From an uncultured Alphaproteobacteria bacterium (lineage in GTDB: Bacteria > Pseudomonadota > Alphaproteobacteria > HIMB59 > GCA-002718135), in the NCBI GenBank assembly GCA_902612805.1, contig CACMEY010000005.1:42987-106986 (forward strand): 64,000 nucleotides of DNA. The letters are read 5' to 3'. Shown one piece after another: positions 44,023 to 52,891 of this stretch. Positions within the stretch are counted from its first letter, which is position 1, and the number at the start of each line of letters is the position of its first letter. A program made the translations under genes and the position numbers. Below the pieces are notes generated by a model that saw nothing but the letters and a program-made list of their open reading frames with translations, did not search any database and had not been told where the DNA came from.

Positions 44023-45213
44023 ATGGATAATATTAAATTAGATTTTCAAAAACATATTGATGCAGGAAGATGTAATGGAGCTGAATGGATAATAAATCAT
44101 AAAAATAATATTTATCATGAAGTAATTGGTTACAAAGATTTGGAATTAAAAAATAAGCTCAATAAAAATTCATATTATAGAATATGGTCAATGACAAAGC
44201 CAATTATTGGTTTTGCAGCAATGCAATTAATTGATAAAAATTTCTTATCTCTTGATGATACTATAGATAAACATTTATCTGATTTTAAAAATTTAAAAAA
44301 ACTTAGCAGTATTGAGAGTAACTTAAAAAATACAACTTTTCTAGAAAACAAACCTACTGTTAGACAACTTTTACAACATACAGCAGGCTTTACATATAAC
44401 AGTTGTGATAATTTTTTAGCTAAAGAATATGAGGATAGAAGTTTATTTCATTCTGCATCTTCAAGTTTGGAGGAAGAGATTAGTAAAATTTCTGAATTAC
44501 CTCTTTTATATGAACCTGGTTCAAAGTGGCATTATTCTATATCTATAGATGTTTTAGCAAGAATTATAGAAGTTGTAACAAAAGATAAAATTTTTGACGT
44601 TTTAAACGAAAATATTTTTTTACCTTTAGAAATGAATAATACAAATTTTTATATTGATGAAAATAGTAATAGTCAGTTAGTTGAAACATTTGAATATAAT
44701 AGTGATAAATTAAAACTAACAAATTTAAATTACGATAAAAGAAAGTTAATATTATACGGGTACCCAACAAATAATAAAAATTATTCCAGAGGAGGCCATG
44801 GTTTGTTTTCTACGGCTGAAGATTATGAAAAATTTGCTACAATGCTTATCGATGGTAAAAATAAAAAAGGAAAAGAGCTTATTAGTTCTCAAAGTTTAGA
44901 ATTAATGCGAAATAATTCTTTAAATAAAGAGTTATTTCCAATTGAAATCACATCAATAAATACAAATAAAGATGCAGATTATGAAAATGATCTAGATGGA
45001 TATGGTTGGGGTTTAGGATTTAGAGTGTTAATGAATAATACCTCTCAAAATAAGTTTGGTCCAGTTGGAGAATTTGGATGGTCAGGCTATGCCGCTACTT
45101 ATTTTTTGGCAGATCCAAAAAATAATTTGTCGGCTGTTTTAATGATGCAAATTTTAGATGCTGATAAGAATATTAAAAAAGATTTTTACAATAATATCTT
45201 TAAAAATCTTTAA
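44023..45213 (+). CDS. Serine hydrolase, class C beta-lactamase/esterase family
   Basis: The 396-residue protein has the S-x-x-K motif in WSMTKPIIG (about 54-62), a Y-S-I/N-type element in KWHYSISIDVLAR (about 167-179) and a C-terminal GWSGYAATYFLAD (about 348-360). No signal peptide is visible, so it is probably a cytoplasmic esterase or lactone/amide hydrolase rather than an antibiotic-resistance enzyme. It lies between a dehydrogenase and a transporter, coupled to the latter by TAATG. The substrate is unknown. Confidence 0.85.
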   Translation: MDNIKLDFQKHIDAGRCNGAEWIINHKNNIYHEVIGYKDLELKNKLNKNSYYRIWSMTKPIIGFAAMQLIDKNFLSLDDTIDKHLSDFKNLKKLSSIESNLKNTTFLENKPTVRQLLQHTAGFTYNSCDNFLAKEYEDRSLFHSASSSLEEEISKISELPLLYEPGSKWHYSISIDVLARIIEVVTKDKIFDVLNENIFLPLEMNNTNFYIDENSNSQLVETFEYNSDKLKLTNLNYDKRKLILYGYPTNNKNYSRGGHGLFSTAEDYEKFATMLIDGKNKKGKELISSQSLELMRNNSLNKELFPIEITSINTNKDADYENDLDGYGWGLGFRVLMNNTSQNKFGPVGEFGWSGYAATYFLADPKNNLSAVLMMQILDADKNIKKDFYNNIFKNL

Positions 45214-46073
45214 TGAACATGCAATCAAATCCCTATACCTATGGAATAATTTTAACTCTTTTAACTTATTTATCTTTTGGTATTTTAGATACAATTCAAA
45301 AAACAGCAGTTCAATACCACTCTGTTTTTGTATTATTATTTGTTAAATTTACTTTCTGTTTTATTTTTTCTTTTTTTATTGCAAAAAAAAATAAAGTTAA
45401 AAAATTTTATCTTTCAAATAATTACAAGATACAAATAACTAGATGTATTTTATCTGTATGTGAATCTTGTTTTTTTGTATTGTCCTTTAGGCACTTAGCT
45501 CTGGCAGATGCTCACACAATAGGATCTTTAGCCCCTGTTTTAGTTTTAGTTTTTTCTTATTTTATTTTAAAAGAAAAAATAAATGTGGCCACTTGGTTAG
45601 CAATTTTTGTAAGTTTTTGTGGAGTTATTCTAATCATGCGACCTGGATTAACTATATTTAATCCGTATTTAATTATTCCATTATGTGCTGCTTTTTTCTA
45701 TTCACTATTTCAAATAGCAACAAGATTAAATGCTAAGTATGATGATAATGAAACCATGTTATTCTACAATGGTCTTATAGGTGCCATCATTACATTTGTA
45801 CTATCACTTTTTTTCTGGCAACCCTTACATTCATTTTCTTTTATATTTTTTATTTTTTTGGGTATCTTTTTTTGTACTGGGTTATTTTTACAAATTAAAG
45901 CATTGAGTATAACACCAGCAAGTATTTTAGCGCCTTATAATTATACTATAATTGTTTGGGGAATAATTTTTGGCTTATTAGTGTATGGAGAAATCCCAGA
46001 TATATTTACAATAATAGGAGCAATCATTATTGTTTCATCAGGAATATTTATATTTAGATATTCTTACAAGTAG
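45213..46073 (+). CDS. EamA/DMT superfamily transporter
   Basis: The 286-residue membrane protein has ten predicted helices in two EamA repeats, with the conserved FRHLALADAHTIGSLAPVLV (about 90-109) in the first and a matching KALSITPASILAPYNYTI in the second. DMT proteins export or import metabolites, amino acids or nucleotide sugars. Its start shares a base with the preceding hydrolase stop. It is possibly an exporter of a pathway by-product, but direction and substrate cannot be inferred. Confidence 0.87.
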   Translation: MNMQSNPYTYGIILTLLTYLSFGILDTIQKTAVQYHSVFVLLFVKFTFCFIFSFFIAKKNKVKKFYLSNNYKIQITRCILSVCESCFFVLSFRHLALADAHTIGSLAPVLVLVFSYFILKEKINVATWLAIFVSFCGVILIMRPGLTIFNPYLIIPLCAAFFYSLFQIATRLNAKYDDNETMLFYNGLIGAIITFVLSLFFWQPLHSFSFIFFIFLGIFFCTGLFLQIKALSITPASILAPYNYTIIVWGIIFGLLVYGEIPDIFTIIGAIIIVSSGIFIFRYSYK

Positions 46074-46122
46074 TTTTAATTTCTTTGTATCAATTAAAAA
46101 ATTAATGTTATAAATTTACTCT

Positions 46123-47607
46123 ATGTTTATTGGAATTGATCTTGGAACTTCATCAATCAAAATGATTTTAATAGATCAAAATCAAAGCATCCTTGCATCT
46201 GCTAATTCAAGTCTTACTGTACAATCCCCTAAAGATGGTTTTAGTGAACAAAATCCACAAGAATGGATTGACTCAACAATGGAATGCTTGGAGGCTTTAA
46301 AAACAAAAAAACCAAAAGAATTTTCACAAACTATTTCAATAGGAATATCAGGTCATATGCATGGAGCAACGTTAATAGATAAGGATGGAAATGTTATTAG
46401 ACCATGTATTCTTTGGAACGATACAAGATCATATCAAGAGTGTGAAGAATTTGAAAAACAAAATTTTGATGTACGATCAATCTCAGGAAATATTACTATG
46501 CCTGGTTTTACTGCACCAAAAATAAATTGGATAAAAAATAATGAAATAGATAATTTCAAAAAAATTTTTAAAGTTTTACTCCCTAAAGATTATTTACGAT
46601 TTGTTCTTACTGGTGAATTTTTTTCTGAAATGTCAGATGCATCTGGAACATTATGGCTAGATATCCAAAAAAGAAAATGGTCCAATCAGCTTTTATCTTG
46701 CTCATTTCTAGAAGAAAAACACATGCCAGATCTAGTGGAAGGTAATGAGCAGACAGGATTTTTAAAAAAAGATTTAAAAGAGAAATTTAATTTTAATAAT
46801 AATGTTAAAGTTGTGGGTGGAGCAGGGGATAATGCTGCCGCAGCAACTGGTATGGGTATAACAAATAAAAATCAATCATTTATATCTCTTGGTACTTCAG
46901 GCGTTTTTTTTACCCCCACTGAAAATTTTTTAAGTAATACTGGTGATGCAGTACATTCTTTTTGTCATTGTTTACCAAATAAATGGCACCTTATGTCTGT
47001 TATGTTAAGTGCAAGTAATTGTTTAGATTGGATTTGCGCTATTACCAATACTTCAATTGCTGATACACTTAATAATGTAGAGCAATTTTATAATGATAAA
47101 AATTCTATAAAAAATTCATCATATTTTTTACCTTATTTGTCTGGAGAAAGGACTCCACATAATGATCCGCATATTAGAGGTTCACTCCATTCTATAAAAA
47201 CAACTACAAATGCAACAGATTTACAGTATGCAGTAATTGAAGGTGTCAGTTTTGGAATATTAGATGGAGTAAATTCTATTTTGAAAGTTAATAATAACTT
47301 TGATAAAATATTTATGGTTGGAGGGGGTTCAAAAAGTTCATTTTGGATTGAATTGCTTGCAGCACTTTTAAATAGAAAGTTAAGTGTTTGTGATCAAAGC
47401 GAATTTGGTGCCTCACTTGGTGTTGCAAGATTAGCTATGTATCAGGATGCTACTATTGATAATAAAGAAAATATTATTAGTGAGATAAAAATAAGTAAAA
47501 CTTATGAACCTAATGAAGATAACATTGATCTTTTATTACAAAGGTATTCAATTTGGAAAGATTTATATAACAGTAATAATAAAATTGCTAAAAATTTTAA
47601 TTTTTAG
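46123..47607 (+). CDS. xylB: FGGY-family carbohydrate kinase, xylulokinase-like
   Basis: The 494-residue protein has the phosphate loop FIGIDLGTSSIKM (about 2-14), ISGHMHGATLID (about 77-88), LWNDTRS (about 100-106), GGAGDNAAAATGMG (about 228-241, catalytic Asp) and GGGSKSSFWIELLA (about 397-410). All are XylB-like. It phosphorylates D-xylulose or a related ketose with ATP. It is the only sugar kinase in the window. It ends the catabolic block and is convergent with yceI. Confidence 0.85.
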   Translation: MFIGIDLGTSSIKMILIDQNQSILASANSSLTVQSPKDGFSEQNPQEWIDSTMECLEALKTKKPKEFSQTISIGISGHMHGATLIDKDGNVIRPCILWNDTRSYQECEEFEKQNFDVRSISGNITMPGFTAPKINWIKNNEIDNFKKIFKVLLPKDYLRFVLTGEFFSEMSDASGTLWLDIQKRKWSNQLLSCSFLEEKHMPDLVEGNEQTGFLKKDLKEKFNFNNNVKVVGGAGDNAAAATGMGITNKNQSFISLGTSGVFFTPTENFLSNTGDAVHSFCHCLPNKWHLMSVMLSASNCLDWICAITNTSIADTLNNVEQFYNDKNSIKNSSYFLPYLSGERTPHNDPHIRGSLHSIKTTTNATDLQYAVIEGVSFGILDGVNSILKVNNNFDKIFMVGGGSKSSFWIELLAALLNRKLSVCDQSEFGASLGVARLAMYQDATIDNKENIISEIKISKTYEPNEDNIDLLLQRYSIWKDLYNSNNKIAKNFNF

Positions 47608-47627
47608 TAAATATATCTTAAAAAAAA

Positions 47628-48191
47628 TTAGTCTTTAAAAAGAAAAATATTTGCCTTTATCTTTATTTTATCTTTGAGGATTGTTGTGTTTTTCCAATTA
47701 CCAGTGCCTATCTTAAAGTCATTTCTAGAAAAAGATATTTCACTTTTTACCTGAACCAACTCACTGGCTAATTTTATTACTTCAATATTCATAGGAATAT
47801 TTTGACTTTTTCCTTTTATTGTTAATTCACCTGTTAAATTAATTTTATTGTCTTCATAATTAAATTTAAAATTATTTGTATCAATAAGACCTAAAGGATA
47901 TTTTTTCACATCAAAAAAAACTTCACTAAGAACTAAATCTTTATATCGTTTGTAATTTATATCTAAACTATCAATGCTAACATTTATAAGAGCTTTATTA
48001 TTATTTTGATTTGATAAATCTAAGGAAACAAAACCATCAAATTCATTAAATTTACCGATAACATTTTTCGTTAACAAAACTGGAACTTCAAATTCTATAC
48101 TAGAAATATTTTTATCAATAGTCCATAAATCATTAGCTGCACTCTGCTTACAATACAGAAATATAAAAAATAAACTAAATATAACTTTCAA
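47628..48191 (-). CDS. YceI family periplasmic protein
   Basis: The 187-residue protein has a signal peptide (about 1-19, cut after SAA or AAN) followed by WTIDKNISSIEFEV and a lipocalin-like beta barrel that in relatives binds isoprenoid quinones. The C-terminal segment SEISFSRNDFKIGTGNW (about 147-163) is the family hallmark. The start appears to be TTG at 48191, overlapping the end of rnhA by 17 bases; no ATG gives an intact signal peptide. Confidence 0.85.
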   Translation of the reverse strand: MKVIFSLFFIFLYCKQSAANDLWTIDKNISSIEFEVPVLLTKNVIGKFNEFDGFVSLDLSNQNNNKALINVSIDSLDINYKRYKDLVLSEVFFDVKKYPLGLIDTNNFKFNYEDNKINLTGELTIKGKSQNIPMNIEVIKLASELVQVKSEISFSRNDFKIGTGNWKNTTILKDKIKIKANIFLFKD

Positions 48192-48603
48192 TATATTTCC
48201 TTGCTAGTTCATCAGCTTTCTCATTAAATTCAAAACCAGCGTGTCCTTTAACCCATTTCCATGTTACATTATGTTTATTAATTAGATTATCTAATTGCAC
48301 CCATAATTCTTTATTTTTCACTATTTTTTTTGTTGAAGTTTTCCATCCATTTTTTTTCCAATTTGTAATCCATGATTCAATACCATCCTTTACATATTTG
48401 CTATCGGTATAAATAATTAATTCTTTTTTTATCTCAAAATATTCCAGTGCTTTTATTGCTGCTGTAAGTTCCATTTTATTATTAGTTGTGTGTTGATCAC
48501 CACCATTTAATAAAATTTCTTTATTATTATCTAATATTACGACACCCCATCCACCTATACCAGGATTCCCAGAACATGCGCCATCTGTATAAATATTAAT
48601 CAT
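48175..48603 (-). CDS. rnhA: Ribonuclease HI
   Basis: The 142-residue enzyme has the carboxylate site D7 (YTDGACSGNPG), E45 (NKMELTAA), D67 (IIYTDSKYV) and D131 (KADELAR), with the active-site His121 in VKGHAG. It removes RNA from RNA-DNA hybrids. Its start shares a base with the thrB stop (TAATG). The order ispH-thrB-rnhA is common in Alphaproteobacteria. Confidence 0.95.
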   Translation of the reverse strand: MINIYTDGACSGNPGIGGWGVVILDNNKEILLNGGDQHTTNNKMELTAAIKALEYFEIKKELIIYTDSKYVKDGIESWITNWKKNGWKTSTKKIVKNKELWVQLDNLINKHNVTWKWVKGHAGFEFNEKADELARKYIESYI

Positions 48604-49553
48604 TATTTAAAAATATCATTTTGTTGATGCCATCTTAAAATATTCAAATATTCAAATGGATCTTTTTTAACAACCACTGCATCAGGCGGATGAAAAATAT
48701 AATCGTGCACTCTCGTACATAATATTCTAACAGCAGCAGCTCTTAATAAAATATTTAATGATTTCTTTTCAATATCACTTAATTCTCTCAACTTTTGATA
48801 TTCCCCAAGAATTATTAAGCAGTTCTCTTTGTTAAAGTATTGTCCATTTTCACTAAAACACCAATCATTAATAACTATAGCTAAATCATAAATATAAAAA
48901 TAATAACATGCAAAATAGAAATCTATTACTCCAGAAATTTTTTCATCTTTAAAAAAAATATTATCTCTAAACAAATCAGCATGTATGACACCACAAGGAA
49001 TATTTGTTGGCCAATAATTTTCTAAATAGTCTAATTCATTTTTTAACAAATACATTGTTTCATTAAACTTTTCGGATTTATTATTAAGGCACTTTTTGTA
49101 AATTTCTTTCCAATCCTGTAGATCTAAACTGTTAGGTCTTTTTTCATCAAAATTTATGGTAAGATTGTGTAAATCAGCAACCATTTTTCCAACTTCTCTA
49201 CACATTTCAGAGTTAGGTTCTTCAATACTTTTACCTTCTAGAAAAGATATTATTACAGCTGTTTTATTTTTTATTCTTTTTAAAATTTTTCCATTTTTAT
49301 CTGAGATAGCTTTTGGACATTTAAAATTATTTTTATTTAAAAAGTTTTTTAAATTTATAAAAAAAGGTAATTCTAGCTCAGCTACTCTTTTTTCAAAAAT
49401 TGTTAATATATATGGTTGATTATTACAAAAAATTTTAAAATTTGAGTTCTCTATCCCATCTATAATTTCTTCAAAGCTATCTAAATTTCCAATTGAGTAT
49501 TCAGAAATAAAGTTTTCAATATCTTCTTTAAGCAATTTAGTAAAAACTGCCAT
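48603..49553 (-). CDS. thrB: Homoserine kinase (ThrB, APH-fold)
   Basis: The 316-residue kinase is of the aminoglycoside phosphotransferase fold used by many Alphaproteobacteria for homoserine. The opening MAVFTKLLKEDIENFI is typical, with the catalytic loop GVIHADLFRDNIFF (about 188-201) and metal-binding GVIDFYFACYYFYIYDLA (about 207-224). It makes O-phosphohomoserine for ThrC (encoded at 11031). It lies between rnhA and ispH. Confidence 0.92.
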   Translation of the reverse strand: MAVFTKLLKEDIENFISEYSIGNLDSFEEIIDGIENSNFKIFCNNQPYILTIFEKRVAELELPFFINLKNFLNKNNFKCPKAISDKNGKILKRIKNKTAVIISFLEGKSIEEPNSEMCREVGKMVADLHNLTINFDEKRPNSLDLQDWKEIYKKCLNNKSEKFNETMYLLKNELDYLENYWPTNIPCGVIHADLFRDNIFFKDEKISGVIDFYFACYYFYIYDLAIVINDWCFSENGQYFNKENCLIILGEYQKLRELSDIEKKSLNILLRAAAVRILCTRVHDYIFHPPDAVVVKKDPFEYLNILRWHQQNDIFK

Positions 49554-49556
49554 CTT

Positions 49557-50498
49557 CTATACGTTTAGTTTTTGTGGCACTTTAAAAAATACATCTTCTT
49601 TTTGGTAAGATCCTTCATTTATATGTATTTCAAAATTTCTTTTCAAATTATCAAGAAGTTTTTTAACAAGTACTTCTGGTGATGATGCACTTGCTGTTAT
49701 TCCTATATTTTCAGACTCTTGAAATATATTTAAATTTAAGGAATCTACATCTTCTACTAAAATAGCTTTTTTTGATCCATAATTTTTTGCTACTTCAACT
49801 AATCTTAGGGAATTTGATGAGTTACTTGCACCAATTACTAAAAAATAATCACATTGATTCGCTATCTTTTTAACCGCTTCTTGTCTATTTGTCGTAGCAT
49901 AACAAATATCATTTTTTTTTGGTTCTATGACATTACTAAAATGTAATTTTATCTCTTTTATTATATCTTTTGTATCATCTACTGATAGCGTTGTCTGAGT
50001 AACATATGCAATCTCATCATTTTGGTTTAAAGGCAATTTTTTTACATCTTCAACTTTTTCTACTAAATGAATTTTTTTATCTGTTTGACCCATAGTTCCA
50101 ATAACTTCAGGATGATTTCTATGACCAATTAAAATGACGGGAAGATTTTTTTTATCAAAATTTTCAACTTCTTTATGGATTTTGCTAACAAGCGGACATG
50201 TTGCATCATAAAATACTAAATTTAAACTTAATGCTTCCTCTGGGACTGTTTTTGGAACACCATGTGCAGAAAAGATAACTGGCCTACTTCTATCTTCAAT
50301 CTCATTCAATTCTTCTACAAAAATAGCTCCCTGTGATTTGAGATTTTCTACAACAAATTTATTATGCACTATTTCATGACGAACATATACGGGCGCTCCA
50401 TATTTTTTTAGAGCACCCTTTACCATTTCTATAGCCCTATCTACACCTGCGCAAAATCCCCGAGGTCCTGCAAGAAATATATTAAGTTTTTTTGTCAT
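49557..50498 (-). CDS. ispH: 4-hydroxy-3-methylbut-2-enyl diphosphate reductase
   Basis: The 313-residue protein has three [4Fe-4S] cysteines: GPRGFCAGVDRAI (Cys16), YDATCPLV (about 99) and NDICYATTNRQ (about 199). Conserved FSAHGVP (about 72-78) and the TQTTLS loop (about 168-173, with the catalytic Glu region upstream at residue 130) are also present. It performs the last step of the methylerythritol phosphate pathway to IPP and DMAPP. It is the first gene of the ispH-thrB-rnhA-yceI run. Confidence 0.95.
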   Translation of the reverse strand: MTKKLNIFLAGPRGFCAGVDRAIEMVKGALKKYGAPVYVRHEIVHNKFVVENLKSQGAIFVEELNEIEDRSRPVIFSAHGVPKTVPEEALSLNLVFYDATCPLVSKIHKEVENFDKKNLPVILIGHRNHPEVIGTMGQTDKKIHLVEKVEDVKKLPLNQNDEIAYVTQTTLSVDDTKDIIKEIKLHFSNVIEPKKNDICYATTNRQEAVKKIANQCDYFLVIGASNSSNSLRLVEVAKNYGSKKAILVEDVDSLNLNIFQESENIGITASASSPEVLVKKLLDNLKRNFEIHINEGSYQKEDVFFKVPQKLNV

Positions 50499-50582
50499 CC
50501 AAATTTATTACCATTAATTTTGGTTACTTAATAATACTATAGATTTTGAAAATCTTTTAATATTAAATTATTAATATTGTAA

Positions 50583-50608
50583 GTAGATTTTGGTATAATT
50601 AAATCTAC
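50583..50608 (-). terminator. Hairpin just after atpF
   Basis: A perfect eight-base stem gtagattt / aaatctac with a ten-base loop begins two bases after the atpF stop. On the minus strand it is followed by an AT-rich stretch without a strict T run. It probably marks the 3' end of the F0 operon message. A second small palindrome (agattttgaaaatct) lies at 50541-50555. Confidence 0.5.
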
Positions 50609-50610
50609 TA

Positions 50611-51096
50611 CTAGTTCTTTAGAACAGAGTTAAATTCGGTAATTGACTCTTCAATTAAAGCAGATTTTTTATTCTTACTTAGATTTTGAAGTAGAATATT
50701 TCTAGTAGCCTCTATTGCAACACTTGAAATATAACTTTTGATAGAATTATTAGTATCTCGAACTAATTGTTCAATTTTATTTTCTGCCAATATTTTTCTT
50801 TTCTCAATTTGATCAGTTAATTTAGTGGCAGATATATCTTTCAATTCTGCAATTCTTTTCTCAGATTCTAACTTTAGATTTTGTATTTCTTTCTCTACTT
50901 TAGATTCTCTCTCCCTAAGTTCATCCAAAGCTTTTTGAGCCTCGTTTTTTAAATTCTCAACTTCATCTATTTTATTTTTTATATCTTTTATTTGTGCATC
51001 TAAACTGGATGTCAGAATTTTTCGTACTGGATTAAAAATTGCTGCAATAAATAATATAAAAGATACCGCTACCCAAAATTGAGGATCAGAAAACAT
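50611..51096 (-). CDS. atpF: ATP synthase F0 subunit b
   Basis: The 161-residue protein has one N-terminal helix (about 6-25) and a long charged coiled coil (about 35-140) that forms the peripheral stalk. It follows the b' gene, with stop and start overlapping at 51096. It lacks the extra N-terminal region of b' and so is taken as b. The F1 genes (atpHAGDC) are not in the window, consistent with the split ATP synthase operons of Alphaproteobacteria. Confidence 0.92.
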   Translation of the reverse strand: MFSDPQFWVAVSFILFIAAIFNPVRKILTSSLDAQIKDIKNKIDEVENLKNEAQKALDELRERESKVEKEIQNLKLESEKRIAELKDISATKLTDQIEKRKILAENKIEQLVRDTNNSIKSYISSVAIEATRNILLQNLSKNKKSALIEESITEFNSVLKN

Positions 51097-51587
51097 TAGT
51101 TAAAATTACCTTTATGTGTTTCAATAACTTTATTAAGTTCATTGTCTGACAATTCTATATCTGTAATTTTTCCAACAGTCAGTTTTGTAATATTAACTAT
51201 TTGATTGTTAATATTTTTCATTTGATCATTTTTACTTTTTAAAATTTCTTTTTCTGCATCAGAAACTTTTTTTTCTAAATCTTTATCAAGTGAAGAAAGT
51301 TGAGAAGAAACATTTTCTTGTAAAGCATTGATTGTTTTTTTAATTTTCTCATCTGTTTCTAGTTTAGCCTTATTGATCTGATCATTAATTTTTTTTTCAA
51401 TTTCCATTGCCTGTTCTTGAAGCTCTTTTGCTGAAGATAAATTTTCATCTATTTTATTTTGTCTTTTCTCTAAAACTGTAGCTATTCTTGGAAGTGATAC
51501 CCTCCATAAAAATACAAATAGAAAAGTAAAAAATACAGCTAACCAAAAGAGCTGTGAAACAAAAAACTCTGGATTTAATTGAGGCAT
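51096..51587 (-). CDS. atpF': ATP synthase F0 subunit b'
   Basis: The 163-residue protein starts MPQLNPEFFVSQLFWLAVFF, the usual b' opening, with one membrane helix (about 10-30) and a heptad-rich stalk helix after it. Together with b it forms the heterodimeric stator found in phototrophs and Alphaproteobacteria. It lies 17 bases after atpE. Confidence 0.93.
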   Translation of the reverse strand: MPQLNPEFFVSQLFWLAVFFTFLFVFLWRVSLPRIATVLEKRQNKIDENLSSAKELQEQAMEIEKKINDQINKAKLETDEKIKKTINALQENVSSQLSSLDKDLEKKVSDAEKEILKSKNDQMKNINNQIVNITKLTVGKITDIELSDNELNKVIETHKGNFN

Positions 51588-51604
51588 TAATTAATTATTA
51601 AGTT

Positions 51605-51829
51605 CTATCCAAACAAAATAACTAACGCAATAACTAGCGCGAAAAGTGCAATCGCTTCAACTAATGCGAAGCCTAACATTGTCATTGTAAAAACTTCACC
51701 TCTTGCTGCCGGATTTCTTCCAACTGCTTGAATAAAAGATGAGAAAATATTCCCAATTCCAATCCCTGATCCAATAACACCGATAACGGCTAAACCCGCT
51801 CCGATTACTTTTGCTGCTTCAATTTCCAT
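51605..51829 (-). CDS. atpE: ATP synthase F0 subunit c
   Basis: The 74-residue hairpin of two helices has the glycine-rich GAGLAVIGVIGSGIGIG in the first and the proton-carrying Glu in ALVEAIALFALV (about 57) in the second, joined by the polar loop with GRNPAARGE. Absence of the sodium-binding Gln/Ser pattern in the first helix supports proton coupling. A strong AGGAGG lies before the ATG, as expected for the most abundant subunit. Confidence 0.96.
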   Translation of the reverse strand: MEIEAAKVIGAGLAVIGVIGSGIGIGNIFSSFIQAVGRNPAARGEVFTMTMLGFALVEAIALFALVIALVILFG

Positions 51830-51847
51830 AAGTCCTCCTATTTTAAA

Positions 51848-52582
51848 TTAATGTAAATGATAAGCATCGTTAATATATAAACACGTCAGTATTGCAAACA
51901 CATATGCTTGCAAAAAAGCAATTAAAATTTCTAATCCTGTTAAAGCTACAATGAAAGCTAAAGGAAAAACTCCTGTAAAAAATGGCATGGAAACAACAAA
52001 GCCTGCAAATACTTTGAGTAGTGTGTGACCAGCCAGCATATTTGCAAATAATCTAACTGATAAACTTATAGGTCTTGATAAATAAGAAATTACCTCAATG
52101 GGAATAAGCAGTGGATGCATGTAAAACGGTACACCTGGTATATAGAAGAAAGTAAAAAATTTAATACCATGGTTAATAAATCCTAGAATAGTTACACCAA
52201 TAAATACAACTGCTGCTAATGCAAATGTAACAATGATGTGACTCGTGAAAGTAAATTGATATGGTATCATTCCAACCATATTTCCAATTAATACAAACAT
52301 GAATAAAGAGAAAACAAATGGGAAATATCTTTTTCCATTATCTCCAACTGTATCAGAGAGTAACTGAGCAATAAAATTATACATAAGCTCTGAGATAAGC
52401 TGCATCCTAGAAGGGATAATTGATCTTGTGTTCACTGTTAAAGTTAAAAATAGAGTAATCACTAAAACAGTAATTAGCATTGCAAAAGATGAGTTTGTGA
52501 AAGAAATGTTATAACCACCAAGTTCAATATTAGATATTGGATCTATTTCGAACTGTTTTAGAGGACTATCTTTTGCGGCCAT
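51848..52582 (-). CDS. atpB: ATP synthase F0 subunit a
   Basis: The 244-residue membrane protein begins with SPLKQFEI and has five or six helices. The essential Arg lies in the SLSVRLFANMLAGHTLL segment (about 173-189), and the C-terminal ILIAFLQAYVFAILTCLYINDA carries the conserved Gln. It forms the proton half-channels against the c ring. It lies between atpI and atpE. Confidence 0.96.
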   Translation of the reverse strand: MAAKDSPLKQFEIDPISNIELGGYNISFTNSSFAMLITVLVITLFLTLTVNTRSIIPSRMQLISELMYNFIAQLLSDTVGDNGKRYFPFVFSLFMFVLIGNMVGMIPYQFTFTSHIIVTFALAAVVFIGVTILGFINHGIKFFTFFYIPGVPFYMHPLLIPIEVISYLSRPISLSVRLFANMLAGHTLLKVFAGFVVSMPFFTGVFPLAFIVALTGLEILIAFLQAYVFAILTCLYINDAYHLH

Positions 52583-52603
52583 AATTGATATTGAATATTA
52601 AAA

Positions 52604-52891
52604 TTACCTTTGCTTTTCAATGCGACGCATTACACGATAAACGTTCAAAAATCCAGCTAATGCGCCAAATATGAAGAAAATAATTAAGCCTATTGGTTTA
52701 GTATTAAAGTAATTATCCACAATAAGCCCAATTCCAACTCCAACAACTAGTGCAGCTATAATTTCTGTACTAATTTTAAAACCAAATCCTGCACCACTTT
52801 CTTTTTTTTTTATATTAGGTTCTTTATTTTGATTATCTAAATCATCAATTTTTTTACCTAATTCTTCTAAATTTTTATTTTTATAATTCAT
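52604..52891 (-). CDS. atpI: AtpI/AtpZ-type F0F1 assembly protein
   Basis: The 95-residue protein has a charged N-terminus (about 1-35) and two membrane helices (about 42-60 and 67-88), with the family's GVGIGLIVDNYF and FIFGALAGFLNVYRVM segments. AtpI-type proteins help assemble the c ring. Its start overlaps the end of smc by 11 bases, so the ATP synthase genes may be partly expressed from the smc transcript. Confidence 0.9.
   Translation of the reverse strand: MNYKNKNLEELGKKIDDLDNQNKEPNIKKKESGAGFGFKISTEIIAALVVGVGIGLIVDNYFNTKPIGLIIFFIFGALAGFLNVYRVMRRIEKQR

Noticed and set aside
44023..45213. Antibiotic-resistance beta-lactamase
   Set aside because: There is no signal peptide and the gene sits within a metabolic operon; the fold is shared by many esterases.
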